From assembly GCA_020351895.1 (NCBI GenBank), contig CP070672.1, positions 4,108,870-4,154,308 of the forward strand: 45,439 nt of DNA, written 5' to 3'. Made by a program: the position numbers and the translations under genes. The notes under the pieces were generated by a model that saw only the letters and a list, made by a program, of their open reading frames with translations, did no database searches and was not told the DNA's origin. Shown in pieces: positions 36,033 to 44,432 of the stretch (positions are counted from its first letter, which is position 1; each line of letters begins with the position of its first letter). Origin of the DNA: Thermoplasmata archaeon. GTDB lineage: Archaea; Thermoplasmatota; Thermoplasmata; GCA-020350865.

Positions 36033-38813
36033 GTGGCACCGAGAATTCGACTAGTAAAGATACTGTTTATTTCTTTCCTGATAATCGCACTAACACTGAA
36101 AGTGAATCCTCAACCAGAATTTATTTCTAACTCGGGCTTAGCGAAAGCCGATCCCATCCCCCTGGGCTCGACCTCCTATCATGATTTCAATGAAACAGTC
36201 ACGGAATTGAACCAGATTGCAGTGGATCACCCCAGCATCACAAAACTGATTAGCATCGGCAAGAGTTACGAGGGAAGAGACATCTGGGCCATGAAAGTCT
36301 CAGATAATCCGGATATAGAAGAGGACGAGCCAGAGATTTACTACAATGGAAATCATCATGCCAGGGAATGGCTGACCATAGAGGTTTGCCTCTACATTCT
36401 CAACTATCTCACAGATAATTATGGAACAGACATCACAGTTACAGGAATTGTGGATAACAGGCAGATATGGGTGATACCCTGTGTAAATCCTGATGGACGG
36501 GTATATGATAGTCCAGATGATGATCCTACCGACCACATGAATCAACCACTTGGTTGGAGAAAGAACCGTGTTGATAATGGTGATGGTTATTATGGTGTTG
36601 ATCTTAACAGGAATTACGATTATATGTGGGGTGGTGCAGGTGCAAACGATGTCACCTCTAGCGTACTATATAGGGGCCCTGAGCCTTTCTCCGAAAATGA
36701 AACCAAGGCTGTTCGGGATTTTGTTCGCCAGCATGATTTTGTCTTCGCCATCTCATACCATGCTTATGGTCAATTGATACTATATCCATGGGGTTATACC
36801 TACAATGAATCAGAGAATGACGATTTATTTCAGGCAGTAGGACAAGATATGGCGGATTTGATAACAAACAATGCAGGTTCCTCCTATCCAGGCTACACTC
36901 CCCAACAGGGCAGTGACCTGTATATGACCAGCGGAACCGATGATGACTGGCTTTATGGAGAAATGGGCATCTATGCGTTCTGTGTAGAGTTATATCCCCA
37001 TGGAAATGACAACAATGCAGCCATCAACTCCCCATACGATCGTTTTCATCCTAGGGATGACAAGGTAATTCCAGTCTGCGAAGATAATATTGATGCGGCA
37101 CTTTATCTTGCGCAGATTGCGGACAATCCCTTTCAGGCTCTAGATTATCACGTGTCACTTTCAACATCAGAAGACTTGCTGAAAATCAACCAAACCGAGA
37201 CAGAGTCATTCTTTATAACGGTAAAAAACGATGGCAGCAAGGACGATAATTATGACCTATCAGCGTCCACAATCCCAGGATGGACGATTGATATTAATCC
37301 ACAGGCTATGCTCCTTTTAGGTGGATTATCAGGGACAGCCACACTTACAGTGACTGTTCCAAGTGGAGCAAGGGGAGGAGATTACCGAATTTGGATCAAT
37401 GCAACATCCCAATCAGATCCTACTGTTTCAGATTCGCTGCTTGTTACGGTTCATGTACCCTATTTCAATGATGTTGGTATCTATTCCGTAGATACTTTCA
37501 CAGAAGGGGGTGCATACCCTGCTGGTGATTATTTAATACAATCAACTGCAAAGAACTTTGGACGAAACAATCAACCTGAGTTTAACGTATCTCTTGAGGT
37601 TAAGAAGCTCGGCCCACCTTTTACACAGACCATTTATTTTGATGACATGGAAGATGGAATAAATGGGTGGCAGGTTGTGGATTTGGATGGCACTTCATCA
37701 CCCGATTCTTGGAAACAGGTCAAATCCTCTTCACACAGTCCAACAACCAGTTGGTGGTGTGGCGATGCAACAGAATACTCCAACAAGACTGCCCAGTTAT
37801 TGATCTCTCCTGCTTTCAGCCTCAAAGAGGCGCAAGGAGCTAATCTAACTTTCTACCACAAGTATAAAACCGAAGGTAATTACGATTATTGCAGCGTCGA
37901 TATAAATAATGGAACAAAATGGATAACATTAACGACTTACGATGGTAGCGGACCTGCAAATTTCCAACAGGTTGTGATTTCCCTAAGCGATCATCTCGGC
38001 AATGATGATGTTAAAATAAGGTTCAGATTCACATCTGATGAAGGAGTTGTAAATAATGGATGGTGCATAGACGACTTCGAGATTACTGCCGAGTTCCCTT
38101 CTGAGACCACGATACACGGTCCGGTACTGACCCAGACAGTGGGGATGATGGCGCCAGATGATTTGCAGCAGGTGAATTGGAACTATATATTCACAGAGGT
38201 TGGAGAGTACAAGGTTTACGCAACAACACTATTGGAAACTGATGAGCAGGATATCAACAATCGTTCTTTTGTGAGGTTTTCTATAGACTCCCCCCTTGAA
38301 AATTACACGATTTTAAATGAGGGTTGGAATTTGATTTCCATCCCCCTAATTCAGGAAGAGCAAGGTCTGAAAAAAGTTCTGGAGTCCATAGACGGTTCAT
38401 ATGATGGGGTACAATGGTACGATACTTGGGAAGGTAATGATCCATGGAAGCACAACAAAGTGAATAAACCTCAAGGGAATGACTTATCCCAGATTAACGA
38501 AGCAATGGGCTTTTGGATCCATGTCACTAAGTCAGGGGAAACTTTATTCTTATACAATGGTACATTGCCAATCCTAAACCAGAAAATCACCCTTTATCCC
38601 GGTTGGAACCTTGTGGGCTATCCATCCCTCACAAACTACAATAGAACAGATGGATTGAACAACCTAACTTTTGGCCAGGATATAGATATTATCCAATGGT
38701 ATGATGCTAAAACTAACACCTGGCATGATATGGATGAGGACGATTATTTTGTGGTAGGGAGAGGGTATTGGATTCACGCTAAAACCGAATGTTACTGGGA
38801 AATCCCCCTATAA
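36033..38813 (+). CDS. Secreted M14 zinc carboxypeptidase with accessory domains and shared C-terminal domain
   Basis: The 926-aa protein starts at GTG with GGGGGACC upstream and has a signal peptide (VKILFISFLIIALTLKV). The M14 carboxypeptidase domain (about 45-360) has the zinc ligands His109 and Glu112 in HAREW, GVDLNRNYDYMW for substrate binding, a third ligand in SYHAYGQLILYPWGY and the catalytic Glu319 in CVELYPHG. It should cleave C-terminal amino acids from peptides outside the cell. It is followed by a beta-sandwich near 370-480 (DDNYDLSAS, WTIDINPQ), a MAM/immune-inhibitor-like domain near 535-690 (DDMEDGINGWQ, GWCIDDFEI) and a C-terminal domain of about 170 aa with GWNLISIPL, GFWIHV, GWNLVGYPSL, GYWIHA and WEIPL. 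There is no C-terminal TM. The next gene carries the same C-terminal domain. Confidence 0.93.
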   Translation: MAPRIRLVKILFISFLIIALTLKVNPQPEFISNSGLAKADPIPLGSTSYHDFNETVTELNQIAVDHPSITKLISIGKSYEGRDIWAMKVSDNPDIEEDEPEIYYNGNHHAREWLTIEVCLYILNYLTDNYGTDITVTGIVDNRQIWVIPCVNPDGRVYDSPDDDPTDHMNQPLGWRKNRVDNGDGYYGVDLNRNYDYMWGGAGANDVTSSVLYRGPEPFSENETKAVRDFVRQHDFVFAISYHAYGQLILYPWGYTYNESENDDLFQAVGQDMADLITNNAGSSYPGYTPQQGSDLYMTSGTDDDWLYGEMGIYAFCVELYPHGNDNNAAINSPYDRFHPRDDKVIPVCEDNIDAALYLAQIADNPFQALDYHVSLSTSEDLLKINQTETESFFITVKNDGSKDDNYDLSASTIPGWTIDINPQAMLLLGGLSGTATLTVTVPSGARGGDYRIWINATSQSDPTVSDSLLVTVHVPYFNDVGIYSVDTFTEGGAYPAGDYLIQSTAKNFGRNNQPEFNVSLEVKKLGPPFTQTIYFDDMEDGINGWQVVDLDGTSSPDSWKQVKSSSHSPTTSWWCGDATEYSNKTAQLLISPAFSLKEAQGANLTFYHKYKTEGNYDYCSVDINNGTKWITLTTYDGSGPANFQQVVISLSDHLGNDDVKIRFRFTSDEGVVNNGWCIDDFEITAEFPSETTIHGPVLTQTVGMMAPDDLQQVNWNYIFTEVGEYKVYATTLLETDEQDINNRSFVRFSIDSPLENYTILNEGWNLISIPLIQEEQGLKKVLESIDGSYDGVQWYDTWEGNDPWKHNKVNKPQGNDLSQINEAMGFWIHVTKSGETLFLYNGTLPILNQKITLYPGWNLVGYPSLTNYNRTDGLNNLTFGQDIDIIQWYDAKTNTWHDMDEDDYFVVGRGYWIHAKTECYWEIPL

Positions 38814-38821
38814 AATCGGAA

Positions 38822-38831
38822 GATTTTTATC
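38822..38831 (+). promoter_or_regulatory. TATA box of the NosD-like gene (leaderless start)
   Basis: GATTTTTATC is centred about 29 bp before ATG 38856, with no Shine-Dalgarno, so the mRNA likely begins at the start codon. The gene can therefore be transcribed independently of the M14 gene. Confidence 0.5.
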
Positions 38832-38855
38832 TCTCGAGAACAATTTATTTTATTG

Positions 38856-41051
38856 ATGAAAAAAAAGATAGCCGCGGTTTGGTTAAGTTTGGCGATGATA
38901 TTCGGTCTAATCGTGATCATTGTAGAGATTGCCCCAGTTGTAAAAGGCTCAAGCACCATCTACGTTGACGATGTGCCTGGTTCGGGACCTGGAAATCCAG
39001 CAGAGAATTACACACGAATTCAAGACGCAATCGATAATGCAAACACAGGGGATACAGTTTTTGTGTATAATGGGACTTATTATGAGCATGTGGTGATTAA
39101 TAAAACCATAAATTTAACCGGTGAGAATAGAAACACGACAATTATTGATGGTGGTGGAAGTGGGGATGTTGTTTATGTAAGCGCTAATAATGTGAACATT
39201 ACAGAATTTACTGTTACTGGGAGTGGTTCGAATTTTAATCCACGTGATGCAGGGATAGAGCTATATAACGCACAGGATTGTAAAGCAATCCATAATTATG
39301 TATCAAACAACAATTATGGTATTTTATTGCTTAATTCACAATCAAATGATATCATTGACAATAACGCTTCCATAAACTATCATGGTATATTATTTTCGTA
39401 TTCTAACAATAGCAAAATAAGGGGCAATTTCGCATATAAAAATAAATATGGTATTTATCTCTCTGAATCTTACATGAACAACGTTAGTTACAATACAGCA
39501 TCCTATAATGATATTCATGGCATTGTTATCGCATCTTCAAGTAATAATGATATCATTTATAACGATGCATATTTTAACGACGGTCATGGTATCTATTCAG
39601 ATTATTCTAGTGGGAATAACCTCTCTTACAACAACGTATCTAACAACCGTTTTGGTATTAATCTTGAGTATATAGGTTACAGCAATGTTACTGGTAACAT
39701 TATTTCTTCGAATAGGTTTTATGGTATCTCACTTGGTGGAACATATTATAATATTCTTAAGGAAAATATATTGAAAAAGAATGGAATTTATGTTTTTGGA
39801 TCACAAATTGATCAATGGAATACCCACACTATTGACACATCCAATATTGTTAATAACAAACCCGTTTACTATTTAAAAAATCAAAACGGAGGTATCGTTC
39901 CATCTGGAGCAGGACAGGTAATACTTGCCAATTGTACAAACATCCTTATAGAGAACCAAGAACTGACAGATTGTTCCATTGGGATTGGCATCGGTTTTTC
40001 TTCAAACAATAGCATCAAAAGTAATAGTATTCTTTTAAACTCCAGGTTTGGTATCAATCTCTATGATTCGAGTTGGAATAGGATCGTCAACAATAATATC
40101 TTATTCGGTAAATCGGTCGGTATCAGACTCTGGTATTCCAGTTTTAACACCATCAGTAATAATAACATCTCTTCAAACAACTCCACCGGCATGGAACTTG
40201 AATCCTCCTATGAAAATAATATCACTCAGAATAATATTTCTGAAAACTGGAGGGGCATCAAACTCTCGTGGGATTTCTATGACAATCAAATTTATCATAA
40301 CAATTTCATAAACAATTTAAACCGGGCTATTGATAGTTCAAATAATGGTAACCAGTGGGATAATGGATATCCTTTAGGCGGCAATTATTGGTCAGATTAT
40401 AGTGGTGTTGATAATTTCAAAGGTCCATATCAGAATATCCCTGGAAGTGATGGTATAGGAGATATCAATTATTCGATTGATTCAGATTCATTAGACAACT
40501 ATCCCTTAATGGGACCATACCCCAACTTTCCCACAGAAAATTATACTATTTTGAAGCAGGGGTGGAACTTAATCTCGATCCCGTTAATACAAAGCGAATC
40601 TACCATTTCAAAAGTTCTGAGGACCATCGATGGCCTCTATGATGCTGTTCAATTTTATGATATAACTGACACAGTTGGTTCATGGAAGCATTACAAAGAA
40701 GGAAAGCTCTTTGGAAATGATTTATTCGAGCTTAACGAAGCAATGGGCTTTTGGATCCACATAACTCAGCCAGGAGACACGATTTTCCGTTACAATGGCA
40801 CTCATCCAACGGAGAATCTAACGATCACCTTGCATAAGGGTTGGAACCTTGTGGGCTATCCATCCCTCACAAGCTACAATAGAATAGAAGGATTAAACAA
40901 CCTCACGTTTGGCTTACAGATCGATTCGATATGGACCTACTATGCATCAACCCAGAAATGGAAAGAACTAGGCCCAACGGATTATTTTGAACATGGTAGA
41001 GGATATTGGATTCATGCCAACAATGAATGTGAATGGGAAGTGCCTATGTAA
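38856..41051 (+). CDS. Secreted NosD-like parallel beta-helix protein with shared C-terminal domain
   Basis: The product of about 731 aa starts at ATG 38856 (a TTG codon precedes it in frame) with a basic signal peptide (KKKIAAVWLSLAMIFGLIVIIV). IYVDDVPGSGPGNPAENYTRIQDAIDNA marks the beginning of a right-handed beta-helix, and the body up to about residue 540 consists of 20-24-residue rungs of the NosD/PbH1 type (NNYGILLLNSQSNDIIDNN, SYNTASYNDIHGIVIASSS). The helix end shows NQWDNGYPLGGNYWSDYSG, often seen in archaeal NosD-like proteins. The last 170 aa repeat the C-terminal domain of the M14 neighbour (GWNLISIPL, GFWIH, GWNLVGYPSL, GYWIH, CEWEVPM). Likely a surface carbohydrate-binding or structural protein; a polysaccharide lyase or hydrolase activity is possible, but no catalytic residues can be named. 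Confidence 0.9.
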   Translation: MKKKIAAVWLSLAMIFGLIVIIVEIAPVVKGSSTIYVDDVPGSGPGNPAENYTRIQDAIDNANTGDTVFVYNGTYYEHVVINKTINLTGENRNTTIIDGGGSGDVVYVSANNVNITEFTVTGSGSNFNPRDAGIELYNAQDCKAIHNYVSNNNYGILLLNSQSNDIIDNNASINYHGILFSYSNNSKIRGNFAYKNKYGIYLSESYMNNVSYNTASYNDIHGIVIASSSNNDIIYNDAYFNDGHGIYSDYSSGNNLSYNNVSNNRFGINLEYIGYSNVTGNIISSNRFYGISLGGTYYNILKENILKKNGIYVFGSQIDQWNTHTIDTSNIVNNKPVYYLKNQNGGIVPSGAGQVILANCTNILIENQELTDCSIGIGIGFSSNNSIKSNSILLNSRFGINLYDSSWNRIVNNNILFGKSVGIRLWYSSFNTISNNNISSNNSTGMELESSYENNITQNNISENWRGIKLSWDFYDNQIYHNNFINNLNRAIDSSNNGNQWDNGYPLGGNYWSDYSGVDNFKGPYQNIPGSDGIGDINYSIDSDSLDNYPLMGPYPNFPTENYTILKQGWNLISIPLIQSESTISKVLRTIDGLYDAVQFYDITDTVGSWKHYKEGKLFGNDLFELNEAMGFWIHITQPGDTIFRYNGTHPTENLTITLHKGWNLVGYPSLTSYNRIEGLNNLTFGLQIDSIWTYYASTQKWKELGPTDYFEHGRGYWIHANNECEWEVPM

Positions 41052-41058
41052 AAAAAAG

Positions 41059-42357
41059 TTAAGGCATCATGCCCCTCATTCCACAGAATGGGCATTCGAT
41101 CCTGATTGGCCCCTTCCCTGCCCTCACAGGGAAGCCCTGTCCGCAGTTTGGGCATCTTGTCTTTCGCATGTTTTGTCTTGGTATCCGGGGTTGCACAATA
41201 GGGGGTCTCTGATATGATTGTGGGTATCGAGAAGGGTAATCTCGAGAATAACGTTCCTGTGGGGGAGCGACTGGAGGAGAAACGATCTCTGCTTCCACCT
41301 CCACCACATCCTTACCCACATCGGCCACTGCCCCTTCTTCAGGTTCTCTTCGCTTTCTCAATTTTAGGGCCTTCTGAATCTGATCGTCCTGAAGCTGCAA
41401 GGCCAATTGTTCTGCCTCCTTTATCAAGGACTTACATTCACTATAATCCTCCCCATCGAAAGCGGTTTTTGCTTGAGAATAAATCTCCTCAGGCTCTGCA
41501 ACATCGGCTCCAATTTCTTTAGCATCAGTGAGGATGGTTCGGACAAAAAGTAGTGAATCGGAAATACCCTGAATTCTGTCCCGTCTTGCCTCTTCAGCGG
41601 ATTTTCTTGCCTTGGTGGCGAAATCACTGACCTTCTTGAATATTTTGGAATCGAAAGCGTCTTCAGCCTTTCGAAGCAATTTTTTTGCTTCGTTTATATC
41701 TGCGCCCAGATCTCTTGCCTGATCTATGAATTCATCCACATCCGATATCAATTCCTTCAGCCTCTTAGCCTGCTCCTTTTGAAGCTCTTCTGCTTTGTTT
41801 GTAATTTGCTGGATGATCCCATCCAACTCTTCGTTTTCCTCATGGTGAAGGAACTCTGCGGCTCTATTGGTGAGCATCTCGGCCTCACCAATGTCTATTC
41901 CAGATTCCTTTAAATCACTGATCAATTGTCTGAAGGCGTAAATGACAAATGCTCTTCTTATTCTCTCGAAAGTATCTGTCATATCCACAATCAAACCAGA
42001 GCCTTCATAACCAATAGTAATGGTTCCTTCAAGATTGCCAGAACTGAAGTTGCTTTGCATCTTTTTTAAAAGATCATGGGCCTTTTCAAAGATAGGACCT
42101 TGGTTTTTGAATTTCTTGAGAATATTTTCAACTTCAGCAAGATATTCATCCTCCTTTTCCTCGTCCTTTGTCTCGGCTTCCATTTCGTCTATGAAACGCT
42201 TTATATCTTTCTTGCTTATGAGATCGCTTTTTCCCAAAATAGTCAAATAATCTATCCTATCAGGATCTTCACCGCAATCGATTTCTTTCTCCTTTGCAAG
42301 TTGTTCCAATTGTGAGGTGTATAGCTTTGCTAAAAGTTCTCTGGTTTTTTTATCCAT
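41059..42357 (-). CDS. Coiled-coil/helical-repeat protein with C-terminal zinc ribbon
   Basis: The product of about 432 aa is mostly charged helix. Three related segments (SGIDIGEAEMLTNRAAEFL, LGADINEAKKLLRKAEDAF and IGADVAEPEEIYSQAKTAF) each start a helical hairpin like those in archaeal repeat proteins that pack as alpha solenoids. After a Pro/Arg/Tyr-rich linker (about 365-400) comes a zinc ribbon with CPNCG and CPFCG near the C-terminus. The longest frame begins with TTG 42378; AGAGGG upstream best fits ATG 42357, with ATG 42360 nearly as good. No membrane segment is seen. Function is unknown; the ribbon suggests nucleic-acid or protein contact. It is convergent with the NosD-like gene, 7 bp away. 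Confidence 0.82.
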   Translation of the reverse strand: MDKKTRELLAKLYTSQLEQLAKEKEIDCGEDPDRIDYLTILGKSDLISKKDIKRFIDEMEAETKDEEKEDEYLAEVENILKKFKNQGPIFEKAHDLLKKMQSNFSSGNLEGTITIGYEGSGLIVDMTDTFERIRRAFVIYAFRQLISDLKESGIDIGEAEMLTNRAAEFLHHEENEELDGIIQQITNKAEELQKEQAKRLKELISDVDEFIDQARDLGADINEAKKLLRKAEDAFDSKIFKKVSDFATKARKSAEEARRDRIQGISDSLLFVRTILTDAKEIGADVAEPEEIYSQAKTAFDGEDYSECKSLIKEAEQLALQLQDDQIQKALKLRKRREPEEGAVADVGKDVVEVEAEIVSPPVAPPQERYSRDYPSRYPQSYQRPPIVQPRIPRQNMRKTRCPNCGQGFPVRAGKGPIRIECPFCGMRGMMP

Positions 42358-42457
42358 CATTTCCCTCTTTGAATCCAATCCTGCCAGGCCAGTATCATTA
42401 TTTTAGGATTATTAAGTAACTACTAGGAATTAAACTTTTCTATATAATTAAATTCGA

Positions 42458-43528
42458 CTATAATCCAGCCAAATTCTTTTTAAAGCCTTCTATGGCCAAA
42501 ACAGGTGTGGGATCAATACCACGTAAAATTGCAAGATATATGCTGACATAGTCGCCCATATACATTGAATACAGCATCCTGGCGAGGTAATCTTTTTCCG
42601 AACCACCCTCAGCTACTATTTCAATCACCTTTTTTGCATGCTTTTGTAGAATCGAGGTATTCGTCAATCTAACACGCTTTTGAAGCCTCCCGTCGAGTAA
42701 AATATCATCCCTTAAAAGCACTGCTACAAATTTCTTGGAGTTATTATCGTTGGCCCAGGCCTCTATCTCATTATGGTTCATCTCAGGGAATGTTCCGTGC
42801 CATGCAAGAACCTTGGCGTTCTCGTTCAACTGGGTCTGCCATCTTCTAGCAATGGCGTTGAATATCGCCAAACCATATATAATTGGATTTTCATCAATAA
42901 GCTGAAGTGCCACCTGTTTTGCCTTATTATTTTCCGTGGGATTTTCAGGAATCAACTGTCCCCTAAGTGTTTTTAGGTTTTCAATGGTAATTCTCAATTC
43001 TCGATCCGGTTCGTAAATCCCTAACTTCTTTAAGACAACCACGATAGGGATGAAAAGGTACGCCACAGCGGCCCTAGGAGGTTTTCCTTTTGGGATGGAT
43101 ATTAGCTTTACATCTTCATTTCTGCATCGCTCTTGTAGTTTTCCACCTGAGGTGATGGCAATTATCCTGCAACACTTCTTTTTCCCCTCATCGAAGAGGC
43201 TCAGGGTTTCTTCAGTGTTCCCTGAGTAACTCACTGTAAAAAGCAGGGTTTTTTCCCCAACAAATGTAGGCAGTCTGTAGGCTCTGTTTACAAATATTGG
43301 AACATCGATGCGCTTAAAGAGCCAGCTAGCTAAAATATCCCCACCAATTGCAGAGCCTCCAACACCAGCAATTACAATTTGATGGGGTTTAAAATCCTCT
43401 ATATCCACCATCTCGGCGATTTTCTGGGCCTCTTCTATCTGTTCTGGAAAATTCCGGATAAAGCCCAGCATATCCATTGAATCCAACTTTTTTATTGCAT
43501 CTAGGTCATCGAGTATTTGAGGCATCAT
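42458..43528 (-). CDS. Bifunctional phosphoglucose/phosphomannose isomerase
   Basis: The 356-aa protein has two SIS domains. The first contains GVGGSAIGGD (about 55-64), SYSGNTEETLSLF (100-112) and GKPPRAAVAYLF; the second carries PEMNHNEIEAW, the conserved active-site segment of archaeal and bacterial PGI/PMI enzymes. It interconverts fructose-6-phosphate with glucose-6-phosphate and mannose-6-phosphate, supplying glycolysis or gluconeogenesis and the mannose precursors needed for glycoprotein sugars. The latter would suit the sequon-rich surface proteins nearby, though this is inference. The start is ATG 43528; an ATG directly after it is an alternative. It is divergent from the ABC transporter genes. 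Confidence 0.94.
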   Translation of the reverse strand: MMPQILDDLDAIKKLDSMDMLGFIRNFPEQIEEAQKIAEMVDIEDFKPHQIVIAGVGGSAIGGDILASWLFKRIDVPIFVNRAYRLPTFVGEKTLLFTVSYSGNTEETLSLFDEGKKKCCRIIAITSGGKLQERCRNEDVKLISIPKGKPPRAAVAYLFIPIVVVLKKLGIYEPDRELRITIENLKTLRGQLIPENPTENNKAKQVALQLIDENPIIYGLAIFNAIARRWQTQLNENAKVLAWHGTFPEMNHNEIEAWANDNNSKKFVAVLLRDDILLDGRLQKRVRLTNTSILQKHAKKVIEIVAEGGSEKDYLARMLYSMYMGDYVSIYLAILRGIDPTPVLAIEGFKKNLAGL

Positions 43529-43656
43529 GAAAGGAAATGGTGAAGATGCTCTTATAGTTAACCGTTTATGGAGAATCCAAGAATTTCACATTGAAATGAT
43601 TATTAAATACGACATCAACCAAGGCAGACCAAATCTATGTTGTTACCCACCATCTC

Positions 43657-43714
43657 AATTTATATAATATTAACGCATTAAACCTAGAAATCGTTTATAG
43701 GCATTATAGGCATT
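43657..43714 (+). promoter_or_regulatory. Promoter of the ABC transporter operon with tandem 9-mer
   Basis: AATTTATATAAT (43657-43668) is a good TATA box. Just after the expected start near 43690 the 9-mer ATAGGCATT is repeated head to tail (43697-43705 and 43706-43714), directly before the Shine-Dalgarno AAGGTGAGG. The pair could be an operator or a leader element. Confidence 0.4.
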
Positions 43715-43729
43715 TTGAAGGTGAGGGCC

Positions 43730-44416
43730 ATGACGGGTATCGTTTCAGCAAAGAATGTACATAAAACATATGATACAGGTAAAATCAAGGTTAAAGCCTT
43801 GAAGGGAGTGGATATCGAGATAGAGAGGGGGGAGATGGTGGCTGTGATGGGGCCATCGGGATGCGGCAAAACCACCCTTTTAAACTGTCTTTCAGGTTTG
43901 GATGATCTAACCGAAGGTCAGGTCTTAATCGAGGGACAGGATGTCCATGCCATGAAGGACAATGCAAGAACTGAATATAGGGCTAAAAAGATGGGATTCA
44001 TATTCCAGACCTTCAACCTTCTACCCGTACTCACGGCAGCTGAGAATGTGGAACTTCCATTACTGGTAAGCGGGGTGCGTTTGAAGGAAGCAAGACAAAA
44101 AGCGGAATCTGCGCTCGAGCTGGTGGATCTTCTTGATTGGAAGAATCATAAGCCCTCAGAGATGAGTGGTGGCCAAAGGCAGAGGGTCACCATTGCAAGG
44201 AGCCTTGTGAATGAGCCTACAATAGTTTGGGGCGATGAACCAACAGGGAATTTAGATACCGAAAATTCCAACGATGTCATTGACCTTTTAATTCAGCTTA
44301 ACAAAAAGAACAAACAGACTTTTGTATTGATTACCCACGATCCCTCCATTGGTAAAAAGTGTCAACGCATAATAGAGATGGAAAGCGGATTGATAATCAA
44401 TGATAATCAAAAGTAA
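43730..44416 (+). CDS. ABC transporter ATP-binding protein (MacB/LolD type)
   Basis: The product of about 228 aa contains Walker [10 protein letters not shown] (41-49), the Q-loop in [22 protein letters not shown], the signature [15 protein letters not shown] (from 145), Walker [13 protein letters not shown] and the H-loop LITHDP. The N-terminal style and the AENVELPLL segment are typical of the MacB/LolD/FtsE group, whose members work with MacB/FtsX-type permeases to move lipoproteins, peptides or drugs across or out of the membrane. The longest frame starts at TTG 43715, but GGTGAGG there is the Shine-Dalgarno of ATG 43730. It is 16 bp from the permease gene, so the two form an operon. Confidence 0.95.
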   Translation: MTGIVSAKNVHKTYDTGKIKVKALKGVDIEIERGEMVAVMGPSGCGKTTLLNCLSGLDDLTEGQVLIEGQDVHAMKDNARTEYRAKKMGFIFQTFNLLPVLTAAENVELPLLVSGVRLKEARQKAESALELVDLLDWKNHKPSEMSGGQRQRVTIARSLVNEPTIVWGDEPTGNLDTENSNDVIDLLIQLNKKNKQTFVLITHDPSIGKKCQRIIEMESGLIINDNQK

Positions 44417-44432
44417 TAATGGAGGGAACTAC

